Assembly (NCBI GenBank): GCA_029204225.1
Contig: CM055106.1
Location: 5,058,858 to 5,122,857, forward strand
Source: Diphasiastrum complanatum
Taxonomy: Eukaryota; Streptophyta; Lycopodiopsida; Lycopodiales; Lycopodiaceae
DNA: 64,000 bases
Direction: 5' to 3'
The position numbers and the translations under genes are program-made. Position 1 is the stretch's first letter, and the number at the start of each line of letters is the position of its first letter. The notes below the pieces were generated by a model. That model did no database searches. It was not told where the DNA came from and saw nothing but the letters and a program-made list of their open reading frames with translations. This document shows, piece after piece, positions 59,201 to 64,000 of this stretch.

Positions 59201-61666
59201 AACAAGGTAATGCGTCCGTACAGGAATATGCGGACAAATATAGGGAGGCACTCATGCGGATACCTGAGGAGGTGCTGATGTTTTTACAAGTGTTTCAATT
59301 TGTGGAGGGCTTGCGTGAAAGCCTTCGGCCTTTTGTAAGGAAGGAGCAGGCTCCAAGCTTCCACAAGGCTTTGCAGATGGCCCTATATTACGAAGATGGA
59401 AAAAAGGCCAAGGAGTCTAAAACACCTACTTCAGGAGGGTTTCAACCTTGGGGGAAAAGAAAGTTTAAAAAATGGAAGGGTCAACCCTCGCAAGAGCAAA
59501 TTCAGAGTGCGAAAAAGAGCAAAGGTGCGGGCACCTCACAAGGCAAAGGGCGGTATGGGATGTCCAATGCCCAAGGGGGCCATCGCTTTTCTACGCTATC
59601 GACGCAGGACATAGAGCAGGCAAAGAAAGAGAACCTTTGCTTTGGTTGTTTAGGGCGGCATAGGTGGAAGGAGTGTCCTCGCAATCCCTCACGGACCACC
59701 TACAGTTTGCAAGTTGAGGAGGTAGATCCTATGAGAATCGAGGAATTGGAGCAGGAAGAACCTTAAGGTGAACGTGTCAGTGATTCGGAAGGTGGACTCG
59801 GTTCCTTTACCACAATTGTCGAGAGCGACGCAACACGGGTATCAGTTTCCTTGCACTTCTTTGATTGTTATGCGTGGACAGCTGTGTAGTAGAGATGTTT
59901 TGATTCTATTTGAAACTGGGTCCTCACATAACGTCATTAACTCCGCTTTGATTAAATGGTTGAGAGTAAGCACACAACCATCCCTGTACCAATACACAAT
60001 CGAAATGGCTGATGGAAAGGGTGCAGAAGTGTGGGATGCCAGGGTTGTGGGTACGCCTCTAACCATTCAGCCTACATCGCTTGGAATACTCATGTGTATG
60101 AGTTCCAGCACGATGGTACGACTCACTCTACATGGAGAGCCTGATATGCCTCCAGGACCTTTGATCACGGCGACACAGCTGCCTAAGGTTCAGTGTAAGT
60201 GCATGCATGTTTGCTTCTTGTATGATATGTCTGTTTCTGCTAATGAGTTTGATGTATGTCAAGAACAAACTAACCTTACTAAGAACCTAAATCGCCAAAT
60301 TAGGGAGGAGTTTCTAGATGTGTTCACAAATGACCTTCCATTTATTTTACCCCCTAAGAGAAATGTGGAGCATAGAATTGAGTTAATACTTGGATCATCT
60401 CCTGTTAATAGGCCACCTTATAGAATGATCTGGAAGAGGAGACTATCCTGCCTTGAAACTTAAAAACTTTAGTAACATAAGCTTTTAAGTTTTCAAAACT
60501 TAGAAAACTTAGTAAACATGAGTTTTAAAACTTTAAAAAGTTTTGAAACTCAAATTCTTTTAAACTTTACGTTTAAAAGAAGTGAAAGTCTTAAGTTACA
60601 ATTACCAAAACTCTTAAACACAAGGTTTTGAAACCTTGCAACAGGAACAAAGTACTAAGTGTACCTATGTACAACTTTAAGTAGGGTTGTCATTGTCCTA
60701 TAAATATTTGCAATGAAATGTATACTATCATCCATCCTCAGTGACAAAAGAACGTTGTTGTGCCAAACCCAAAGTAATCTTTCCTAGAGATATAGATTCT
60801 TTTGCAACAAAAATGTTGTCATGCCTCTCTAGGAATGATGTAGAGATCAGCCAATGCAGCATATTTTGCGCCCCCCCCCCCCCCCACCCCCACATTAAAA
60901 AGCCCTTATATTTGAATCCACCCTTAAGTAACATAAATGAAGGGGAATGTGGTATAAAAACTCAATCGCTCTTTTTAACATTTACGTGTATTTTTAAGTT
61001 CCATAATCCCATACTAGAGAGGCCAAATTGAACTCGAAATCACTAAGATCAATTTCAAGCATGATTTGCAAAGACAAAAATATAGTCTGAAAAACTGAGG
61101 TTTCTATGGTCTCTACTGCATGCAAGGAGAAATTCACCTTCCTTGAAGGCCTGACAGAAGGATTACGTGCATATTTCAGCTGAAAGTAATCCAACCAGTT
61201 CTGGGCACTCTCCTTCTTCTTTACAAGCTTCACTAGCTTGCTAGCATTGTATACCACCTGCACCACACAAGGAACAATTGATGCACTATAATAGATTCTG
61301 CAATTGGAAGATAGGAAAACTCAGGAAAAAGAGTTCATGTTACAAGATTCATATTGCTGGTCCGAGCTACTACATTTTTTTGAACAGTTTGAGAATTCTT
61401 GAATAACAGATAATCCTCTTCAGATTTACTTTAGGTTTTGAACAGTATGCATAATAGGCTAAGTTCTTGAATGATTTGCAGAAATACATAGCATCTTGAG
61501 CAGGTTGCATTCAAGCCACCAACAGATTCCATGAAAGCAAACACGTAATAATCTTCTAGCAAACCTGATGGCCAAGGTAAAAGTCTGCATGGTTGACTCG
61601 AAAGAAATGCTCAACATGAACATTGACCGATTCATCTGGATCAACTGGTATTTGTCGAACCAAAAC
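40152..61666 (-). CDS. OSCA: OSCA/CSC1-family (DUF221, RSN1_7TM) cation channel gene, 8 exons, 5' part missing
   Basis: Exons on the minus strand: 61666-61565, 61257-61138, 55541-55461, 54226-53886, 45451-45206, 44832-44508, 40750-40517 and 40361-40152. All visible introns start GT and end AG and every phase agrees, giving ~552 continuous codons. The protein has the PHM7_cyt region ([55 protein letters not shown]) and then the multi-TM channel region with [41 protein letters not shown] and [19 protein letters not shown] proteins are ~770 residues with 11 TM helices and act as osmo/mechanosensitive Ca2+-permeable channels, so ~200 N-terminal residues lie upstream. Introns of 5.6, 8.4 and 3.8 kb hold retrotransposons. 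No disabling mutation is visible in the exons, so the gene may be functional. Confidence 0.93.
40517..40750 (-). CDS. OSCA: OSCA exon: last transmembrane helices
   Basis: 78 codons from [17 protein letters not shown] through [20 protein letters not shown] and [21 protein letters not shown] to KYPLQ. Acceptor TTGGTTAG, donor CAG/GTAAGT, phase 0 to 0. The 3757-base intron before it contains a copia element in antisense orientation. Confidence 0.96.
41135..44250 (+). mobile_element. Ty1/copia retrotransposon with diverged LTRs, internally deleted, in an OSCA intron
   Basis: Two diverged direct repeats look like LTRs: about 41135-41330 and about 44003-44200, both with GTAACATTCA, TAGTCTTCTTGGAAAT and a GATGGCTTGC/AATGGCTTGC segment; exact ends are not clear. 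Between them, on the plus strand: gag ([20 protein letters not shown], 42050-42140), the integrase end ([20 protein letters not shown] and [19 protein letters not shown]), a linker, the RT start ([20 protein letters not shown], 42930-42985), and the RNase H end ([20 protein letters not shown], from 43839). Most of the integrase, RT and RNase H is missing, so it is dead. It lies antisense to OSCA. Confidence 0.85.
44508..44832 (-). CDS. OSCA: OSCA exon: three transmembrane helices and [10 protein letters not shown] loop
   Basis: 325 bases, phase 2 to 0. Encodes [19 protein letters not shown], the VDGW motif, the conserved [13 protein letters not shown] loop, and [18 protein letters not shown] leading into [11 protein letters not shown]. 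Acceptor TGTGCAG, donor CAG/GTAATT. Confidence 0.96.
45004..45131. repeat. 64-bp perfect tandem duplication inside an OSCA intron
   Basis: AGCAAAAATAGGACACACTT begins at 45004 and again at 45068, with apparently no mismatch through AAGAAAAGGTTACT. It lies in the 373-base intron between the exons at 45206 and 44832. Confidence 0.93.
45206..45451 (-). CDS. OSCA: OSCA exon: two transmembrane helices
   Basis: 246 bases, phase 2 to 2. Encodes [18 protein letters not shown] and then [28 protein letters not shown]. The 8434-base intron before it contains the family-B LINE cluster in the same orientation as the gene. The donor GA/GTAATC lies next to a 27-bp (GA)n tract on the plus strand (45174-45200). 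Confidence 0.95.
46190..48064 (-). mobile_element. LINE-B piece 3: ORF2 without ORF1, truncated in the RT
   Basis: Minus strand. Just inside a (GA)n tract it starts at the ORF1/ORF2 junction: [14 protein letters not shown] leads into [23 protein letters not shown], later [13 protein letters not shown] and TTLSDHSFL (endonuclease), all recognisably family A-like. After the position equal to FTPDMV in family A there is a deletion, then [21 protein letters not shown] and [21 protein letters not shown]. It ends just before the YADD box at about 46190. Several frameshifts and stops are present. It is a pseudo-element inside the long OSCA intron, in sense orientation. Confidence 0.88.
48065..48137 (+). 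repeat. (GA)n microsatellite between LINE-B pieces 2 and 3
   Basis: Pure GA, i.e. (CT)n on the LINE sense strand, the same polarity as in the family-A array. It is fused on its right to a LINE tail (AATAAAGCT) and on its left to the start of ORF2-only piece 3. Confidence 0.97.
48138..49857 (-). mobile_element. LINE-B piece 2: ORF1-only element with its own 3' tail
   Basis: Minus strand, bounded by (GA)n/(GAAA)n tracts on both sides. A leader (49857-49541) is followed by a degenerate ORF1 starting [13 protein letters not shown] at 49540, with coiled-coil sequence ([33 protein letters not shown]) and an RRM-like half ([47 protein letters not shown]). ORF1 ends ..[12 protein letters not shown] near 48350, and a ~200-base 3' UTR with the LINE hairpin follows directly. 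No ORF2 is present. It resembles in layout the ORF1-only 'half-LINEs' known in mammals, but an ORF2 deletion is equally possible. Stops and frameshifts are present. Confidence 0.8.
48148..48177 (-). other. LINE-B 3' hairpin of piece 2
   Basis: Read on the minus strand: outer stem GTCTT/AAGAC, inner stem ATGCC/GGCAT, loop TTAT, followed by ATTAATAAAGCT and (CT)n. Compared with family A (GTGCC/GGCAC) the terminal inner pair changes from G-C to A-T on both sides. Confidence 0.72.
49858..49885 (+). repeat. Short (GA)n/(GAAA)n tract
   Basis: GAGAGAGAAAG then GAAA units, between the tail of the truncated LINE-B copy and the leader of piece 2. It looks like a (GA)n tract partly converted to (GAAA)n. 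Confidence 0.85.
49886..50163 (-). mobile_element. LINE-B 5'-truncated copy, 3' UTR only
   Basis: About 275 bases, minus strand, homologous to the 3' UTR of LINE-B piece 1 (shared GACGTTTCATACGCTCC-like and CCACATACTTGA stretches), ending with the hairpin and AATAAAGCTTTC. It lies between two microsatellite tracts, as expected for an extreme 5' truncation during target-primed reverse transcription. Confidence 0.8.
49894..49923 (-). other. LINE-B 3' hairpin of the truncated copy
   Basis: Outer stem GTCTT/AAGAC, inner stem ATGCC/GGCAT, loop TTTT, read on the minus strand. Confidence 0.72.
50164..50211 (+). repeat. (GA)n microsatellite, 48 bp
   Basis: Pure GA between the tail of LINE-B piece 1 and the 5'-truncated copy; (CT)n on the LINE sense strand. 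Confidence 0.97.
50212..52262 (-). mobile_element. LINE-B piece 1: endonuclease and C terminus with the RT deleted
   Basis: Minus strand. It starts inside the endonuclease ([10 protein letters not shown]), continues through [24 protein letters not shown] and [10 protein letters not shown] to FTTDMV (about 50940), then jumps directly to [20 protein letters not shown], the C-terminal zinc knuckle. Relative to family A the whole RT (~570 residues) is missing. The C-terminal tail keeps QFQITSFF and ACITSFF, PIP-like motifs matching those of family A. A 3' UTR, hairpin (50225-50254) and AATAAAGCTTT end at the (GA)n tract. Frameshifts are present. Located in sense inside the 8.4-kb OSCA intron. Confidence 0.87.
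50225..50254 (-). other. LINE-B 3' hairpin of piece 1
   Basis: Outer stem GTCTT/AAGAC; inner stem TTGTC/GGCAT with a G-U wobble and one mismatch; loop TTTT. Same place relative to AATAAAGCT. Confidence 0.6.
52263..52920 (+). other. Unassigned, possible LTR and leader of a retroelement
   Basis: A patch less AT-rich than its surroundings with GGCCCTTTTT and TTGGGCCC repeats, followed by a 71-residue frame (52693-52908: [32 protein letters not shown]) that could be the start of a gag-like gene. No second LTR was found. Low confidence. Confidence 0.3.
52921..53880. other. Intronic DNA without a recognisable element
   Basis: AT-rich intron sequence of OSCA. A GTGTGTGTGCGTGCACGCACGCACGAG-like mixed simple repeat with (GA)n and a G run lies at about 53747-53803. 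Confidence 0.5.
53886..54226 (-). CDS. OSCA: OSCA exon: end of cytosolic domain and first TM of the channel core
   Basis: 341 bases. It starts [16 protein letters not shown], carries [18 protein letters not shown] and the [13 protein letters not shown] motif, then a hydrophobic helix [20 protein letters not shown] and [18 protein letters not shown]. Acceptor CATACAG, donor AG/GTTAAC, phase 0 to 2. Confidence 0.95.
55461..55541 (-). CDS. OSCA: OSCA exon: RGFCGLWG to QLSKE
   Basis: 27 codons with [20 protein letters not shown], the conserved GLWG..VD.I.YY motif of the family. Acceptor TTGCAG, donor GAG/GTATTA, phase 0 to 0. A short exon stranded between two long introns. Confidence 0.93.
55862..57700 (+). 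pseudogene. Ty3/gypsy protease-RT-RNase H remnant
   Basis: Plus strand, in an OSCA intron and antisense to it. Pieces in order: protease region with [12 protein letters not shown], where the catalytic D-[ST]-G reads N-T-S (dead); RT with [42 protein letters not shown], a stop in the next motif, then [10 protein letters not shown] (catalytic YFDD intact) and [10 protein letters not shown]; RNase H with [36 protein letters not shown] and finally [17 protein letters not shown]. Frameshifts at about 56400, 56750 and 57300. The copy ends abruptly at ~57700 against a copia fragment on the other strand. Confidence 0.88.
57701..58885 (-). pseudogene. Ty1/copia gag and RT-start remnant
   Basis: Minus strand. 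Gag pieces ([35 protein letters not shown], then a decayed knuckle [20 protein letters not shown]) lead after a large deletion to the RT start ([36 protein letters not shown], 57930-57750). Frames are broken. It is sandwiched between two gypsy pieces and runs in the same direction as OSCA. Confidence 0.83.
58912..59766 (+). CDS. Ty3/gypsy gag, intact frame
   Basis: 284 residues from an ATG at 58912. A retrotransposon gag domain ([70 protein letters not shown]) is followed by a K/G/S-rich basic linker and a zinc knuckle [13 protein letters not shown] (C-x2-C-x3-H-x4-C), which binds element RNA in this family. The frame is uninterrupted, unlike other LTR fragments here, suggesting a younger insertion. 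The TAA stop is one base before the next frame's ATG region, so pol would need a frameshift or reinitiation. Antisense to OSCA. Confidence 0.85.
   Translation: MKPLKYTRAVAMQNTDAVENWIQKWEKAFQMCGIEDDDQKIAEATYRLQETTQRWWRKIEKDNLVPTTWEAFKHMFTENWVPLDEKNQAMQAWSSLKQGNASVQEYADKYREALMRIPEEVLMFLQVFQFVEGLRESLRPFVRKEQAPSFHKALQMALYYEDGKKAKESKTPTSGGFQPWGKRKFKKWKGQPSQEQIQSAKKSKGAGTSQGKGRYGMSNAQGGHRFSTLSTQDIEQAKKENLCFGCLGRHRWKECPRNPSRTTYSLQVEEVDPMRIEELEQEEP
59768..60450 (+). pseudogene. Ty3/gypsy protease and start of RT, truncated
   Basis: Continues from gag in a different frame. Includes [20 protein letters not shown], the protease flap region (the active-site triad reads E-T-G instead of D-T-G), a linker, and the pre-RT segment [19 protein letters not shown]. 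At about 60435 the match ends in unrelated AT-rich sequence, so RT, RNase H and integrase are lost. The same E/N replacement region in the 26.8-kb copy suggests this lineage has an unusual or decayed protease. Confidence 0.8.
60460..60640. repeat. AT-rich block of AAAACTT/AAGTTTT motifs in both orientations
   Basis: About 180 bases made largely of AAAACTTA, TTTTAAAACTTT, AAGTTTTGAAAC and related words, giving many short inverted repeats. It lies exactly where the gypsy pol copy is cut off. Origin unknown. Confidence 0.6.
60871..60885 (+). repeat. Poly-C run
   Basis: Fifteen consecutive C followed by ACCCCCAC, in an OSCA intron. Confidence 0.95.
61138..61257 (-). CDS. OSCA: OSCA exon: VVYNASKL to PSRK
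   Basis: 40 codons containing [12 protein letters not shown] and [15 protein letters not shown], a conserved cytosolic stretch of the family. Acceptor GGTGCAG, donor AAG/GTGAAT, phase 0 to 0. The intron in front is 307 bases; the one behind is 5596 bases and holds three retrotransposon fragments. Confidence 0.93.
61565..61666 (-). CDS. OSCA: OSCA exon: first cytosolic segment
   Basis: 34 codons from [13 protein letters not shown] to FYLGHQ, bounded by TGTGCAG acceptor and CAG/GTTTGC donor, phase 0 on both sides. It corresponds to the region after TM2 in OSCA proteins. No further upstream exon is recognisable up to the window edge. Confidence 0.9.
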
Positions 61667-61669
61667 CTG

Positions 61670-63535
61670 CACACACAAAGAGAAACATCCAATGGATCAA
61701 CCAAGGTTCCAAACAAGATTGCAAAGATACTCGTGGTTGCTGAAGTGAATGACATGGCCAAGGGAACGGCCATTGATTTTGTACTATGCCAAACATCATA
61801 AAAACTTGAACTTTCTTCTCGCAAGTCTTACTAGAACGGCATTAATCTCCCGAAAGGCATGGCACATTCCATTTTTCAAGGATGATTGAGGGAAGTATGC
61901 CACCAAAAAATTTGACCAAAGACTTTTGTTGATGGGTTTCGCAAAAATCACTTTTCATACTGTAGCAACCAGATTGCAGCAAACTCTTATTACATTTTAA
62001 ACATTTGAGAAAATCTTTTGGATGTTTGAAGCTCATTAGTTTAATATGGAAACTTCTCAAGTACTATCACAAAAATTGGTCAGTGGCAAGTGTATAGCAA
62101 GAGAGGATTTATTTATTTTTTTTGCAAAATTTTACTACAATTGAACATAACAACATCACAAACTGTAAATTCAACTGATCCAAGACTATAGCAACTTACA
62201 GATTACACTCATATTCTTACAAGTTACAGCAAAACATTGGCATATATATTTTATTTCCAATGGTTGTGATCAACGATTTAAATTTTTAAAGATAAGCCAA
62301 TAGCTAGATCAACTTGAGCTCAGGTTGCATTCCAAATCCAGAAAGGGAGTGCCCAGAAAATTTTGAGACCCCACTCTCAAGATTTGGCTTCAAACACCTG
62401 TTTCCAACTGCTGCATTTGGAGCCCCTTCCATAAACGTTTGGCAGCTACTATGGAGCTTCTTAAAACATTCAAAAATTCAAAAGCTGAGTTGAAGACTAA
62501 GCTCCTTAATTGAACGATAACAACAATTCTGTTTGTAACCAATGTATCAAATGATCGTTACAATGGCAACGTATGCTTCAATTGATTCCTGTCTATGGCT
62601 GCCTACAAGCAAAGACCAAGCTAATAACCTCACCATGGTGAATCAAACCAGGCAATATTTGTAAGCCCATTTGCAAATTTACTCCAAAATTTCCTACATT
62701 TTAAAAAAAAAAGTTATGGGTTTTCTCAAAGTCAAAAGTCTGAAGTTTTTTTGAAATAGATTTTTGAAAGATGTCTATTCCATTCCAAGAGATGCCCACT
62801 TTCTACTTTCCCAACATTGCCTCTATGTACCTTAACCTTTTATGTTACTCCCACAAATTTTACATATCAAAAGTGTTAATTGTTATTTGTTAACATAATT
62901 TACTATCACCTTAAATAACCTAACATGGATAAATGTTATTTTACACAAATATATGGACTTACAACTTTTTAGGATTTAAGGATTCGTATAATATGCTTTC
63001 AAACTTGTCAATAGAGCTTTCAATACACACTTCATTTTTCTCTTGTAGGGCATTTTGATAGCCTAGCCCCATCACCATTTTTTGTACCCCTCAAGTCTAC
63101 CAAGGGATCATCAATTTTCCAACAATTGTGCAATGCATGGATCATCAATTTTGTATATCCCTCTATATGTGTTAGCCCTTCTATTCGTTAGTTTTTTACT
63201 ACTCCCAAGGCCTAACATTTATCTTAAGCTAACTATATCATGTTAATGTTATATTTGGGTAACCAAATTCTAGGAATATGCATAGGCAACATAGATGGCC
63301 TCCAATGACATTGCTTGTCATAACTCTCCTCCTACTCATGCATTTACTTGGGGCTATCACAAAAGCCTCCATTGTCTTTATTGAAAGTCGCATCGACAAA
63401 GGGTTGGTTGGATCATTGAGTTCCTTTCCTCTTTAGTCATGTCTCCCAGCTGAACAAGTGGAGGAGTTACTTTTCCTCTTCACGAATTACAAGTGAGGAA
63501 TAGAGATGGCAGATCCCACCCCATCGCAATCAACA
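61670..63535. other. Upstream OSCA intron or flank, no exon recognised
   Basis: AT-rich DNA read on both strands for the N-terminal OSCA exons (first TM helices). None was recognised, so the 5' exons probably lie beyond the window. Confidence 0.45.
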
Positions 63536-63619
63536 AAGAATATTGGTTTCCAAGGGGGGGTTGAACTTGAGACCAAAGAAAGTTTGGATGCCAAGCTTAC
63601 CAACTGAACCAATTCTTGG
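63536..63619 (-). mobile_element. Possible tRNA-derived SINE head
   Basis: On the minus strand, GGTTCAGTTGGTAAGC (about 63610-63595) matches a tRNA A box and AGTTCAACCCC (about 63571-63561) a B box, ~38 bases apart, as in tRNA-derived SINEs and in tRNAs. The stretch between does not fold into a full cloverleaf that I can see, so a SINE head is more likely than a tRNA gene. SINE body length and target duplications were not established. Confidence 0.4.
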
Positions 63620-64000
63620 ATATGAGTCGCAATCAACAATGGCACAATGCTCTTTGTTTGTTTTTTTTTGTTTGAAAAAAGTCAAGTGAAATCTCAATGT
63701 ACGTTAAAATAGTCTGTCGCAAATTCCCAATCAATCATCCACCATTTCTCAAGCGACTTGTCATTTGTTGTTAATTTAGGGTTGTCATTTCTCATTGGTT
63801 AAAGGACTGCCTTTTCTTAAATCGTGGTCAATTTATTATGGAAGTAGTCAAGCACACAACATTCATAGAGTTCAACAGCAAATTTTGGATTCTTTATCGA
63901 GCAGAACACCTAGAAGCCTCCATCTTTTTTCGCATGGTGATTACTAGGTCTTATATGTCTCGTCTTAAGATAATTGTCAATTTGATTAATAATCTTTTGA
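63620..64000. other. No recognisable feature
   Basis: AT-rich sequence to the window edge; nothing supported. Confidence 0.5.

Noticed and set aside
61459-61824. 121-residue minus-strand frame overlapping an OSCA exon
   Set aside because: The true exon (61666-61565) is in another frame and matches the family; this frame is intronic or a shadow.
63536-63619. A functional tRNA gene
   Set aside because: A and B box-like words are present but no complete cloverleaf is visible.

Overview
This window looks like repeat-rich nuclear DNA from a land plant with a large genome. The evidence is one host gene of the OSCA/CSC1 (DUF221) family with very long introns, plant-type LINE, hAT, Ty1/copia and Ty3/gypsy elements, short TTTAGGG-type telomere motifs and many (CT)n/(GA)n microsatellites. 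I cannot name the species. A fern, lycophyte or gymnosperm would fit the intron sizes, but that is inference.

Layout. 1-7.5 kb holds a decayed gypsy fragment, a long stretch with no recognisable gene and a GC-rich ~363-bp repeat dimer. 7.5-23.1 kb is the most striking region. Three full-length LINEs and the 5' end of a fourth (family A) lie head to tail, each separated from the next by a pure (CT)n tract. The three ORF2 frames are open and nearly identical. 23.1-25.5 kb is a broken hAT transposase gene joined to the truncated fourth LINE. 25.6-40 kb holds a gypsy remnant, one unrecognised ORF on the minus strand (28.7-29.8 kb), two short tandem repeats, copia and gypsy fragments in both orientations and long featureless AT-rich DNA.

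40.15-61.67 kb is the host gene, on the minus strand: eight exons of an OSCA-type mechanosensitive/osmosensing cation channel. All splice junctions are GT-AG and all phases agree. About 552 codons are visible; the N-terminal part lies beyond the window or is not recognisable. Its introns contain a copia element, a cluster of family-B LINE pieces in sense orientation, and nested gypsy/copia fragments.

Main discovery candidates concern the LINEs. (1) In copies 2 and 3, ORF1 and ORF2 share one frame and are separated only by a UAG in a tobamovirus-like context (CAA UAG GAA CUA). ORF2 has no usable AUG before its endonuclease motifs, so stop-codon readthrough is the simplest expression model. (2) Families A and B share a 29-30-nt 3' hairpin with compensatory changes, always just before the terminal simple repeat and the (CT)n tract. 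(3) Both families carry two PIP-box-like motifs at the ORF2 C terminus. (4) LINE pieces of both families repeatedly abut (CT)n in the same orientation, suggesting microsatellite-targeted insertion. (5) Family B includes ORF1-only and RT-deleted derivatives. All of this is from reading the sequence; no search was run.
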